Source of the DNA: SAR202 cluster bacterium bin90
Lineage (GTDB): Bacteria; Chloroflexota; Dehalococcoidia; Lucifugimonadales; JADFKI01
Direction of reading: 5' to 3'
NCBI GenBank assembly: GCA_002238855.1
Contig: MPND01000003.1
Span: 1-64,000, forward strand
Length of the DNA: 64,000 nucleotides
The translations under genes and the position numbers were made by a program. Shown here one piece after another: positions 1 to 8,359 of this stretch (position 1 is its first letter; the number at the start of each line of letters is the position of its first letter). The notes beneath the pieces were generated by a model, which was not told where the DNA came from, did not search any database, and was given only the letters and a program-made list of their open reading frames with translations.

Positions 1-441
1 AGAGCCGCGACAGAATTTATCCTCGCATTCAACTGGGTCAGAGCTGACAGTGACGCCCGAGTCTGCGCCAATGGCGTGGGCGTGCCCGTTCAACCCGTGA
101 TTGCCTACGAAATGCTATGGAATCTCGCTGCCCTGTTCATAATATGGAAACTGCGGGACAGGCTGCGGCCGGACGGCATGTTGTTTGCGCTGTACCTGGC
201 GTTCTACGCTACGGGACGATTCCTCGTTACATTCCTTCGACAGGACAAGGTGTGGGCGCTGGGGCTTCAGGAGGCACACTTCATAGCCATCCTGGTGCTG
301 CTCATCACTGTTCCGCTGCTAGTCATCAAAGCACGACCGACATCTCCCGAGCAACTCGCGGTAGAGGGCGAGGCGATTGACGAACGACGTGCTCGCAGGC
401 TGTCGCGCGCCGAGCGCAGGCGGCGGGAGAGGGACGGGTAG
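1..441 (+). CDS. lgt: Prolipoprotein diacylglyceryl transferase, C-terminal part
   Basis: This is the C-terminal part of Lgt, the inner-membrane enzyme that transfers diacylglycerol from phosphatidylglycerol to the lipobox cysteine of prolipoproteins. The frame is open from the first base of the window, so the 5' end lies outside. The stretch GVPVQPVIAYEMLWN matches the conserved late Lgt region, where most members have HPTQLYE. It is followed by hydrophobic helices (NLAALFIIW, LFALYLAFYATGRF, AHFIAILVLLI) and a basic cytoplasmic tail rich in Arg. Its stop codon abuts the stop of the convergent recJ with no spacer. A lipoprotein that would be an Lgt substrate begins near the window's right end. 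Confidence 0.85.
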   Translation, partial: RAATEFILAFNWVRADSDARVCANGVGVPVQPVIAYEMLWNLAALFIIWKLRDRLRPDGMLFALYLAFYATGRFLVTFLRQDKVWALGLQEAHFIAILVLLITVPLLVIKARPTSPEQLAVEGEAIDERRARRLSRAERRRRERDG

Positions 442-2127
442 TCAGCGCGCGGCGCGCAGATCCTGTACAGTGAGCTGAAGCCTTGGATGGGCTCCCCATG
501 TGTCCAGCCCAACGGTGTACACGACGTCAACGGGTCCGCGCGTTTCATTCACCTTGTATCCCAAATTGAAGGCGATTGCGCTGATTGTTGCTCCCTGCTG
601 CTGCAGGCGCATTCTGATGTGTTGTCTGCTTGCGCCGACAAGGCTTGCATCCAGCACTCTCACACCGCGGCTAAGGAACGCCGGAGCCGGGTTTGCTTCG
701 CCAAAGGGTGCAAGAGATTGAATGAAGTCAAAATTCTGCTGTGTGAAGGCGGAAAGCCGAACCTCGCAATCGATTTCTAACGACGGTGATAACTCGTGGT
801 CGGCAAGTTTCTCAGCCGCAATGCTCACAAGGTTTCGTTCAAGCTCGGGAAGGGATTCGGTGGGAATCGTAAAACCTGCGGCCTGCGGATGACCGCCATG
901 TCGGTCGAATAAATGAGCGCTCTTCCCCAGCGCAGAAACAATATCAAACTCCGGGATGCTCCTGGCACTCGCCCTGCTGGTCTGCTCGCCTACAGAAATG
1001 GCAATTGCGGGCCGGTAATATCCTTCAGAAAGCCTTCCAGCAATCAGACCTAGCACTCCCGGAATCCAATCTTTACTCTTGACAATGAGAATTGAGGGAA
1101 GATCATCGCTTTGGTTGACCTGTTCCTCTGCTTCAATGACCGCAGATCGAGTGAGCTGCTGGCGCTGTCGGTTTTGACCTTCAATTTCTCCTGCCAGAGA
1201 TTGCGCCTTCTCCTGGCTCTCGGTGGTCAGTAGCTCGAGGCTGATTCCTGCACTGCCCAATCTTCCGGCGACATTGAGACGGGGGATGATTCCGAAGGAT
1301 AGGGATTCGGTATCAAGCGAGCCAATCTTCAATCTAGCGCTGGCTGCGAGCGCCCGTATGCCCAGGTTGTCCGTGCGGTTGAGGCGTTCCAGCCCTCGTC
1401 TGACAAGGAAGCGGTTTTCGCCTGTAAGGGGGCCAACGTCTGCGACGGTGCCCAATGCCACAAACTCAAGTAGATGCTCCGGCCACTCAAGTTCCATTGC
1501 GCTATGAAGCGCCTCGATCAGTTTGAACGACATTCCCACTCCGGTAAGGTCCCCGAATGGGTAGCGTGAGTCCGGGTGCCTGGGATTGATCAGGGAGTAG
1601 GAAGCCGGTAGGGTGGGCAGCACGCTGTGATGATCGGTAATGATCGTATCTATGCCTAGCTCAGACGCTAGGTCCACCTCAGCAATTGAGGTTGCACCAC
1701 AGTCAACCGTTATGAGTAAAGAGACACCACTCTGATGCAGTAAATTTACGGCATCGTTGTTAAGACCGTGGCCCTCATCAACACGGTCCGGCAAGTACGG
1801 TGTCACCCTTGCGCCTAGGTCTCTGAGGGCGCTTGTCAGAAGTGCAGTTCCTGTGATGCCATCCGCATCGAAGTCGCCGAACACTCCGATATGCTCTTTG
1901 TCTTTGACGGCTTTCTGAACCCGCGCAACGGCCCTTTCCATGTCTGGAAGCAGCTTTGGATCGTTAAGATGACGCTCGTCAGAGTTAAGAAAGAGTTCTG
2001 CGTCCTCGGCGGTGCAAATTCCCCTGTTGTATAGCAGATGAGCGTGGAAGGGTGTATAACCTAGTTCCTTGGCGAATCCGAAGGGAGGGAATTCACGCAG
2101 GACCCAACGCTTGCTCATCGTACTCAT
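442..2127 (-). CDS. recJ: Single-stranded-DNA-specific exonuclease RecJ
   Basis: RecJ is a 5'-3' exonuclease on single-stranded DNA that acts in recombination, mismatch and base-excision repair. The 561-residue product is normal length. It has the DHH-family metal motifs in order: GVFGDFDADGITG near residue 85, the TVDCG block near 140 and the TDHHS block near 165. These are followed by the DHHA1 region with GRLGSAG and DRHGGHPQAAGF, and a C-terminal OB-like domain. Two start ATGs lie three codons apart (2127 and 2118), and neither has a clear ribosome binding site. The gene ends directly against lgt. Confidence 0.93.
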   Translation of the reverse strand: MSTMSKRWVLREFPPFGFAKELGYTPFHAHLLYNRGICTAEDAELFLNSDERHLNDPKLLPDMERAVARVQKAVKDKEHIGVFGDFDADGITGTALLTSALRDLGARVTPYLPDRVDEGHGLNNDAVNLLHQSGVSLLITVDCGATSIAEVDLASELGIDTIITDHHSVLPTLPASYSLINPRHPDSRYPFGDLTGVGMSFKLIEALHSAMELEWPEHLLEFVALGTVADVGPLTGENRFLVRRGLERLNRTDNLGIRALAASARLKIGSLDTESLSFGIIPRLNVAGRLGSAGISLELLTTESQEKAQSLAGEIEGQNRQRQQLTRSAVIEAEEQVNQSDDLPSILIVKSKDWIPGVLGLIAGRLSEGYYRPAIAISVGEQTSRASARSIPEFDIVSALGKSAHLFDRHGGHPQAAGFTIPTESLPELERNLVSIAAEKLADHELSPSLEIDCEVRLSAFTQQNFDFIQSLAPFGEANPAPAFLSRGVRVLDASLVGASRQHIRMRLQQQGATISAIAFNLGYKVNETRGPVDVVYTVGLDTWGAHPRLQLTVQDLRAAR

Positions 2128-2174
2128 GCTATGAGTTCCGGTTCCACTAACTGAGACAAAGGAGAGGCAGTGTT

Positions 2175-3416
2175 CTAGTCATCATAGCGCTGGAATGCCA
2201 GCGAAGCGTTATGTCCGCCAAAACCGAAGGAATTGCTAAGCGCAGCGTTTATCCGTGTGCGCCGCGACTCATTTGGCGTGTAATTGAGGTCGCAATCGGG
2301 GTCTGCATTGCGCAGATTAATGGTTGGAGGGATCGTCTCTTTGGCGATTGCAAGCGAAGTAATCGCAGCCTCCAGCGCGCCACTCGCGCCCAGTAGGTGC
2401 CCCGTCATTGACTTGGTCGAGCTGATCGGGACGTTATACGCTTCTTCGTCGAACACACCCTTCATCGCCATCGTCTCGTACTTGTCGTTCAGAGGTGTCG
2501 ATGTGCCGTGTGCGTTCACATAGCCAATCTCATCGGGCTGAAGTCCTGCCTTCTTCAAGGCGATCTTCATTGCCCGCGCCGCGCCTTCTCCCTCAGGGGC
2601 CGGTTGAGTGATGTGGTTGGCGTCGGCCGTGGACCCGTAGCCTACGATTTCGACAATTGGAGTAGCACCCCGATCTGTAGCGCTTTTCAGGGTTTCCATT
2701 ACGATCACTGCTCCGCCCTCTCCCATCACAAACCCATCACGCTCGGCATCAAATGGTCGAGATGCGCCTGCAGGGTCATCGTTGCGCATAGAAAGGGCCT
2801 GGCAAGCATTGAATCCCGCAACGCCAATCGGACAGATCGCAGCCTCAGCGCCTCCCGCCAAAACCACGTCAGCGTCACCTTGCTGCAAAACTTCGAGAGC
2901 CTGCCCGATGGCGTCAGCTCCGCTTGAACAGGCTGACACTGTGGAGTAATTCGGTCCTTTGGCGCCGAGCATGATGGACACCTGCCCAGAAGCCATGTCA
3001 GGCAGCATCATAGGAACGAGAAAAGGACTGATGCGCGAAGGGCCCCGAGACCCCAACACACCAACCTGTTCAGAAAGTGTGATGATTCCACCGATTCCGC
3101 TTGAGATCATTACAGAAACTCGAGTGCTGTTTTCGGCGGTTATATTCAGCCCTGCATGTTGGACCGCCTCCAGGGAAGCGACCGCGCCCAACTGAACGAA
3201 CCTATCCATGCGACGGGCTTCCTTCCTACCAACGAACTGGGAGGCGTCGAACTCCTTGACTTCGGCCGCGATGGTTGTACGGAAGCCATCCGTATCAAAT
3301 GAAGAAATCTGGTCAACTCCGGACTTTCCGGCTACCAAGTTTTGCCAGGTGGTGTGGCGGTCAAGGCCCAACGGACTGACAACGCCAATCCCCGTTACGA
3401 CAACTCGGTCTTTCAT
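2175..3416 (-). CDS. fabF: 3-oxoacyl-[acyl-carrier-protein] synthase II
   Basis: FabF condenses malonyl-ACP with acyl-ACP in type II fatty-acid elongation. The 413-residue length is typical. The catalytic Cys163 sits in STVSACSSGADAIG, and the two histidines are in VNAHGTSTPLND and KSMTGHLLGASGA. The C-terminal SNSFGFGGHNAS loop is intact. The open frame extends 32 codons upstream, but the start at 3416 (MKDRVVVTGIG) aligns with the family N-terminus and has a GGGAG ribosome binding site ten bases upstream. No acpP or fabG neighbour is present; the gene stands alone, 47 bp from recJ on the same strand. Confidence 0.94.
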   Translation of the reverse strand: MKDRVVVTGIGVVSPLGLDRHTTWQNLVAGKSGVDQISSFDTDGFRTTIAAEVKEFDASQFVGRKEARRMDRFVQLGAVASLEAVQHAGLNITAENSTRVSVMISSGIGGIITLSEQVGVLGSRGPSRISPFLVPMMLPDMASGQVSIMLGAKGPNYSTVSACSSGADAIGQALEVLQQGDADVVLAGGAEAAICPIGVAGFNACQALSMRNDDPAGASRPFDAERDGFVMGEGGAVIVMETLKSATDRGATPIVEIVGYGSTADANHITQPAPEGEGAARAMKIALKKAGLQPDEIGYVNAHGTSTPLNDKYETMAMKGVFDEEAYNVPISSTKSMTGHLLGASGALEAAITSLAIAKETIPPTINLRNADPDCDLNYTPNESRRTRINAALSNSFGFGGHNASLAFQRYDD

Positions 3417-3587
3417 CTGAGGCTTGCTCCCATACAGAGAAATCTGAACATCTAAGTGTCTATATTGATTCCGTTTTTCATTAAATGCTGAGACTTTGCA
3501 TACGAACTGCAATTATCCCAACAATCAGTCACCTGTAGAACTATAGCAGTCTTGACACATAATGGATACCTCAAGGGCAAATCTGCC

Positions 3588-4127
3588 TCAGATGACTGTC
3601 GATTCAGCTACGAATGTCGCGACCAGAGCATCCTGAAGCCCACCAATTGAGACAGGATAGCCGACTCTGTGCTCATAGGCAGAGGCATTGCCCCTGGACC
3701 GGACATAAAAGACCCCATCCTCGATTGCTGATAAGACTACCGAGATGCTCCGGTCGTCTGTCCAATCAAGGGACCAGAAGCACTCATAGACTACCTCTTC
3801 GGCATTCGTGCCGGAGAGTTCCGGTGCATTCGAGCGCTGGACTGATACGCCTCTCTTGGTGTCTAACTCGCCTTGACCATCTATCAGCTCAGTATTGATC
3901 TCGTCGAGAAGCGGCAGTATCACAGAGTCCAGAAGATCCGCTTCAATCCATAATTGCAAGAGAAGCTGTGTGTGCTCGGCGCTAACAGGAAATGCCTTGG
4001 ATGCTCGCTTGATGAAGTCCGCTGCCTCCTGATGATAGGAGACCATGCGGCGAGCACGTTCGACCCAAGACATTGGTTCAATGGAGGATGGGAGAGCAAG
4101 ATTTTCCGAGGAAGCTGTATCAGACAT
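3588..4127 (-). CDS. Uncharacterised protein, about 179 residues
   Basis: I do not recognise a family. The start at 4127 (MSDTASSENLALP) is preferred, because the longer frame to 4217 would run through the promoter of the divergent mtaB. The protein looks soluble and acidic. It has a helical N-terminal half (WVERARRMVSYHQEAADFIKRA, then a Leu-rich segment LLQLWIEADLLDSVILPLLDEI) and a beta-rich C-terminal half containing VVYECFWSLDWTDDRSISVVLS. No signal peptide, membrane helix or catalytic motif is visible. It is divergent from mtaB across a short intergenic region and may share its control. Confidence 0.55.
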   Translation of the reverse strand: MSDTASSENLALPSSIEPMSWVERARRMVSYHQEAADFIKRASKAFPVSAEHTQLLLQLWIEADLLDSVILPLLDEINTELIDGQGELDTKRGVSVQRSNAPELSGTNAEEVVYECFWSLDWTDDRSISVVLSAIEDGVFYVRSRGNASAYEHRVGYPVSIGGLQDALVATFVAESTVI

Positions 4128-4171
4128 ACATCGATATTGAGGAGCAGTGTAGGGGAGTGCCAAGTTGCAAA

Positions 4172-4201
4172 TTGACCGCCTATCGGGCGAATTCCTATAA
4201 T
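4172..4201 (+). promoter_or_regulatory. Sigma70-type promoter of mtaB
   Basis: TTGACC at 4172-4177 and TATAAT at 4196-4201 are separated by 18 bp. Transcription would start near 4208. That is downstream of the first in-frame ATG of mtaB (4205) and so points to translation from 4235 or 4247. Confidence 0.7.
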
Positions 4202-4234
4202 AGCATGGAAAGTTCAACTGAATTCGGACGGGTT

Positions 4235-5548
4235 ATGCCAGATCAAATGGACAGGTCAAACTCCACATTTGCCATTGAAACGCACGGATGCAAGCTAAAC
4301 CAGGCTGACACGCTTGTCCTTGCTCGGGAATTCAGAGAAGCGGGGCTTACACAGGTAAGTGAGGACGGGCCAGCGGACGTCTACGTGGTCAACAGCTGCA
4401 CCGTCACGCACGTCGCTGACAGGAAGGCGCGTCAATCTCTCCGGTCGGCGAGGCGGCGTAACCCAGATGCTGTAGTCGTTGCGACGGGCTGTTACGCGGA
4501 GCGAGCGCCGGAGCAGCTTCGTGATCTAGAAGAAATAGACCTCGTTTTTGGCAACGTGGAAAAACAGCGACTAGTGCAGCAGGTGATTGGTTGGCGAGGC
4601 AAGCAGCAAGTTCCATGCGCGACCGGTGAAGATGCAGAGTTCATTGACCTTCGGGTTGGACGAACGCGGGCGATGGTCAAAATACAAGAAGGCTGTGATC
4701 AGGTCTGCGCATACTGCATTGTGCCTAAGGTCCGCGGTAGAGAGCGGAGCGTCCCAGGCGATGTGCTAGTTAAGGAGGTGAATCGGCTCGTTTCCGTCGG
4801 ATACAGGGAAGTTGTTCTGACCGGGACACAGTTAGGTTCATACGGCTTCGATCTGTCAGGCGATACGCTGAAATCGCTCATTGCCGATTTGCTATCGTGT
4901 ACCGAAGTCGAGCGTCTAAGGGTTTCTTCACTGCAGCCGCGCGAAATTGACGAAGAACTGCTTCGTAAGTGGGACGATGAGCGGCTCTGCCCTCACTTCC
5001 ATATGCCCCTGCAGAGTGGGAGTGACGCCGTCCTGCGGGGAATGAGACGGCGCTATACGGCCAGCGAGTATGAATCAACAGTTGGTCGAATTCGAGCAGA
5101 AGTGCCCGGTGCCAGTATTACGGCAGACGTCATAGTGGGATTTCCAGGGGAGACTGACTCGGATTTCCAGGCGACTTTCGAACTATGCGAGCGCATTGGA
5201 TTCGCTGACATGCATGTATTCCCCTATTCGGTAAGACCTGGCACTAGTGCAGCACACTTCGGCGAACAACTGCCACCGAGCGTGAAGGCGGAGCGGCTGA
5301 AAGCGCTCTTGGAGCTTGCCAGCACGCAGGCACAGAGGTTCAGGCTAGATAGTCTGGGGGAAATCCGCAGAGTGCTATGGGAAAGCAGGAATCTACGGGA
5401 AGAAAGTCCGCATTGGACCGGGTTGACCGACAATTACATTCGCGTCAGGACAGAGAGTGAAACTAATCTGATGAATGAGATTACCTGGGCGAAGCTGATG
5501 TCTTTGTCACCGGAAGGCATCGTCGACGCCCTTGTGAAGAGTGACTAA
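4235..5548 (+). CDS. mtaB: tRNA t6A37 methylthiotransferase MtaB
   Basis: MtaB is a radical SAM enzyme that turns t6A37 of tRNAs reading ANN codons into ms2t6A. The N-terminal UPF0004 domain shows its three cluster cysteines in ETHGCKLNQ, NSCTVTHVADRKARQ and ATGCYAER. The radical SAM core has CDQVCAYC, the CxxxCxxC motif. A short TRAM-like tail (about 60 residues) ends the protein. The start at 4235 follows GGACGGG closely; 4247 (MDRSNSTFAIETHGC) is the alternative. ATG codons at 4073 and 4205 are excluded by the promoter position. A perfect 20-bp palindrome follows the stop. Confidence 0.88.
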   Translation: MPDQMDRSNSTFAIETHGCKLNQADTLVLAREFREAGLTQVSEDGPADVYVVNSCTVTHVADRKARQSLRSARRRNPDAVVVATGCYAERAPEQLRDLEEIDLVFGNVEKQRLVQQVIGWRGKQQVPCATGEDAEFIDLRVGRTRAMVKIQEGCDQVCAYCIVPKVRGRERSVPGDVLVKEVNRLVSVGYREVVLTGTQLGSYGFDLSGDTLKSLIADLLSCTEVERLRVSSLQPREIDEELLRKWDDERLCPHFHMPLQSGSDAVLRGMRRRYTASEYESTVGRIRAEVPGASITADVIVGFPGETDSDFQATFELCERIGFADMHVFPYSVRPGTSAAHFGEQLPPSVKAERLKALLELASTQAQRFRLDSLGEIRRVLWESRNLREESPHWTGLTDNYIRVRTESETNLMNEITWAKLMSLSPEGIVDALVKSD

Positions 5549-5557
5549 ACGCAGATA

Positions 5558-5577
5558 GGGGCGCCAATTGGCGCCCC
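5558..5577. terminator. Palindromic hairpin between convergent genes
   Basis: The 20-bp perfect palindrome GGGGCGCCAATTGGCGCCCC lies 10 bp after the mtaB stop and before the end of the convergent hydrolase gene. There is no long T tract, so intrinsic termination is plausible but not certain. Confidence 0.5.
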
Positions 5578-5620
5578 TTCGACTTCGATTTGAACTCGGG
5601 CGGAATGCCCACAATTCACA

Positions 5621-6457
5621 TTAAACTTCTACTGGAAGGAATTGCGTCGCCCCGTTCTTCTGCACTATATAGCCGGCATTTTGTTCGAACCCGTGACCGA
5701 AGACCACAAGCCACCCACCCTCTATTGCCATTTCAATAAAGTCTCGTTTCTGCTCCAACGTAGTATTGGGAAATTCGTGCATCGCAGGAATGTACGATAG
5801 AGGAAGATGGTGCGGCGTTGGGATTAGGTCGCTCACAAATGCGATCTTTTCGCTTCCGCGCTCCACCAGAACAATCTGGTGGCCTTCGGAGGGTCCATTG
5901 GTAACCTTAAGCTTAAGGCCGGGAATAACCTCGTAGCTGTCGTCCACAAAGTCAATCATTTCCCGCTCCGCAAGCGGGAGGAAGTCGTCGTCGTAGAAAG
6001 TGTCCCTGTAACGCTCATTGGGAGAGTTAGCTTCGTTCCAACTACTTCTCTGAACAAGGTAACGCGCCTTGGGGAATGTAGGTACCGGCGTTCCGGATCG
6101 GTCCAGCTTCGTGCAACCGCCTGAGTGGTCGAAGTGCAGATTGCTCAAAATTACGGCATCGACATCCCGCGCGGTGATCCCGTGTGCCTTCAGCCCCTTA
6201 AGCAACTTGTTGCCGTTAAGACGAATCGTCTCCTTCATCTTGTCCTGTCGCTTTGAGCCAACACCAGTATCAACAAGGACGTTAAGTTCGGGCGTTTGAA
6301 TCAGAAGACAATTTAGCGCGAGGCGAATGCGATTTCGCCGGTCAGGCTTTATTTGAAGCTCCCACTCGGTCTTTGGCACCTGACCGAACAGACAGCCTCC
6401 GTCCATCAGGAACGTTCCATCGCTGACAACGTCTATAGTAGTAGTTCCAAGATTCAA
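5621..6457 (-). CDS. Metallo-beta-lactamase-fold hydrolase (lactonase-like)
   Basis: This is a 278-residue MBL-fold protein resembling YtnP/AHL-lactonase-type hydrolases. The TTG at 6457 is chosen as start because AAGGAG lies six bases upstream (6464-6469) and MNLGTTTIDVVSDGTF matches a normal family N-terminus; longer frames exist but lack this support. The first metal motif reads SNLHFDHSGG, so the first histidine of the usual HxHxDH is Asn106, while His108, Asp110 and His111 remain. Later metal ligands appear in GPSEGHQIVLV, in AFVSDLIP and in VFGHGFE. The substrate cannot be told from the sequence. Confidence 0.75.
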   Translation of the reverse strand: MNLGTTTIDVVSDGTFLMDGGCLFGQVPKTEWELQIKPDRRNRIRLALNCLLIQTPELNVLVDTGVGSKRQDKMKETIRLNGNKLLKGLKAHGITARDVDAVILSNLHFDHSGGCTKLDRSGTPVPTFPKARYLVQRSSWNEANSPNERYRDTFYDDDFLPLAEREMIDFVDDSYEVIPGLKLKVTNGPSEGHQIVLVERGSEKIAFVSDLIPTPHHLPLSYIPAMHEFPNTTLEQKRDFIEMAIEGGWLVVFGHGFEQNAGYIVQKNGATQFLPVEV

Positions 6458-6952
6458 TGTTGTCTCCTTCAGGCCAATCGCCAAGAGCGAATGGGACACC
6501 AATATGCGATAAAGAGAATAGTGAAAGGACTGTTCCAAGGGAGAAATCAACGGCTACTTACAGACCAGAATTGCCGAATATCTCGTTCCAGCATGTGCCT
6601 CCAGACACATTGTGGGAACAGACCAAAGGGCCGGGAAGATGATGCCCTTCCGGAAACCACCCACTTCCAAACTTCCCGCCTCCGTGTATCAAAGGTACCT
6701 TCTGTTCTGGAAACAAGTCAATCAGGAATCAATACCTTGTTTTGGAAAAAACTCAAAGAAAACGATACACAGACAAACATCAAGTGAGCTGTTGGCGACA
6801 AAATGAGGGGAGAAGTTACGAAAATCGTAACCGCTTTTGCCTTGCATTGAGCGACTATTGGCGTGGATTCGGGGAAATGCCGAGGCATTTTGGAGGTACG
6901 CCGATTATGGAATGAGAACGCATAATCGGCGTAGCGCAGAGGTTCGAGGAGG
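6458..6952. other. Intergenic region with two hairpins, no convincing gene
   Basis: Short frames on the plus strand here lack ribosome binding sites and family resemblance. The identifiable structure is a 7-bp inverted repeat, AAATGCC-GA-GGCATTT, at 6875-6890 and the larger hairpin at 6897-6933 described separately. The strong ribosome binding site of the downstream minus-strand gene sits at 6464-6469. No clear promoter was found for it. Confidence 0.5.
6897..6933 (-). terminator. Hairpin downstream of the aminotransferase gene
   Basis: A perfect 13-bp stem, TACGCCGATTATG paired with CATAATCGGCGTA, encloses an 11-base loop. It lies 19 bp beyond the stop of the minus-strand aminotransferase. 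It lacks a T tract, so it may be an RNA-stabilising hairpin or a Rho-related site. Confidence 0.45.
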
Positions 6953-8239
6953 TTAACTCTTCAGTTCTTCGATCGCAGAGGCGAACGCATCAAGGGTGTA
7001 CTGTACGTCGGCGGCGGAATGAGCTAGGGAGACATAGAATTTGGTGTCTCCCTTCAGCACGCCTTGTGCAAGCAGAAGTTCATTGAACCGACCGAGCATC
7101 TGCTTGTCGGCGTGGAGTGTTGAGCGATAGTCAGTAATTTCGCCATCGGTGAAGAAGACATCGAATAGCGGAGCTTCACCGACTACGCTTGACGGAATTT
7201 CGGCCTCATTCAGCATGCGCTGAAGTTCTTCCTTTAGGCGTAGTCCCGTGCCAAAAATGCGTTGATAAGTACCTTCGCGTCTCAATATCTCCAGGGTCTT
7301 CAGCCCGGCCGCCGCTGCGACGGGGTTGCCGCTGAGAGTGCCTATCTGTGGCAGAAAACCGCCCGGTTCACCGGAAGAGGCGTCGAAGTGATTCATCAAC
7401 TCTTCGTTGCCTGCCACCGCCGCGAGTGGGAAGCCGCCTGCGATGACCTTGCCGAGAGAGCACATGTCGGGCTTAACTCCGTAGAATTCCTGTGCGCCAC
7501 CGTAGGCAAAGCGGAATCCGGTGACGACTTCGTCGAATATCAACGGGATACCGTACTGTGCGGTTACATCTCGCAGACCCTGCAGAAAGCCCGGCTTGGG
7601 AGGCAGCAGGCGCTGAAACGGCTCGACAATAACTGCACCAAGCTCGTCGTGATGCTGCTCGATAATAGCCGTTGCCATCTCCACATCGTTGAAGGGCGCA
7701 ATGAGCACTTCGTCTTCTATGGCTCGAGGAATCCCGGCAGAGTCTGGGGTTGGACGGGGGAAGTCGTGCGGATTCACGGGCGACATGCTCATGAGCGCGT
7801 AGTCGTGCATGCCATGGTAGCCGCCCTCGAACTTAAGAATCCTATCCCGCTGACGATACGCCCTGGCGGTGCGCAGGGCGTAGAATGTCGCTTCTGTACC
7901 GCTGCTGGTGAAGCGGACCTTGTCGGCGCAAGCCACAGCGTTGACAAGCTCCTCCGCAAGCATGATTGCCTGATCGTTATTGGCAAAGAATGTGGTGCCT
8001 TTTTCTAACTGCTTGCGGACTGCTTCGTTTACTTCGGGGTGGGCATGTCCAATGAGCATGGGGCCCGAGCCGAGCAGGAAGTCAACATATTCATTGCCGC
8101 TGACGTCGCGTACCCTGCCTTCCTTGCCTTCGGCGATTACGATGTCTCTACCGATGTTGCCGAGGCTGCCGCCGGGCAATACGTTGTGCGCCCTCTGAAT
8201 CAGTTCGGTTTCCGCCTGGGATGTCTTGCGCTCTGCCAC
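6953..8239 (-). CDS. Class III (GSA-type) PLP aminotransferase
   Basis: This is a 428-residue fold-type I PLP enzyme of the glutamate-1-semialdehyde aminomutase-like branch. Landmarks are the phosphate-binding FTSSGTEATFYALR, FEGGYHGMHDYAL, the cofactor aspartate in LIFDEVVTGFRF, and the Schiff-base lysine in SLGKVIAGGFPLAAVAG. The start is GTG at 8239 with AAAGGAG seven bases upstream. No other haem-synthesis gene is nearby, so hemL is not claimed; the branch also contains transaminases acting on other substrates. It is divergent from pepA. Confidence 0.82.
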   Translation of the reverse strand: MAERKTSQAETELIQRAHNVLPGGSLGNIGRDIVIAEGKEGRVRDVSGNEYVDFLLGSGPMLIGHAHPEVNEAVRKQLEKGTTFFANNDQAIMLAEELVNAVACADKVRFTSSGTEATFYALRTARAYRQRDRILKFEGGYHGMHDYALMSMSPVNPHDFPRPTPDSAGIPRAIEDEVLIAPFNDVEMATAIIEQHHDELGAVIVEPFQRLLPPKPGFLQGLRDVTAQYGIPLIFDEVVTGFRFAYGGAQEFYGVKPDMCSLGKVIAGGFPLAAVAGNEELMNHFDASSGEPGGFLPQIGTLSGNPVAAAAGLKTLEILRREGTYQRIFGTGLRLKEELQRMLNEAEIPSSVVGEAPLFDVFFTDGEITDYRSTLHADKQMLGRFNELLLAQGVLKGDTKFYVSLAHSAADVQYTLDAFASAIEELKS

Positions 8240-8359
8240 TTGGCTGCTCCTTTAAGTTCGTACTAGGAATGAACGTGACTGGACAAAAGCAAGGATAGCA
8301 GAACCTGAGCGGGCTGGCATATAATGGGCGCGTTATTTGCAATGAATGGAGGACTGAAG

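Noticed and set aside
3417-3512. 32-codon N-terminal extension of FabF
   Set aside because: It has no family support, and a GGGAG site fits the start at 3416.
7262-8008. 248-codon plus-strand frame
   Set aside because: It is antisense to the class III aminotransferase, with no ribosome binding site and no recognisable protein pattern.
6953-8239. Naming the class III aminotransferase hemL
   Set aside because: Residue pattern alone does not separate it from other GSA-like transaminases, and no haem genes are nearby.
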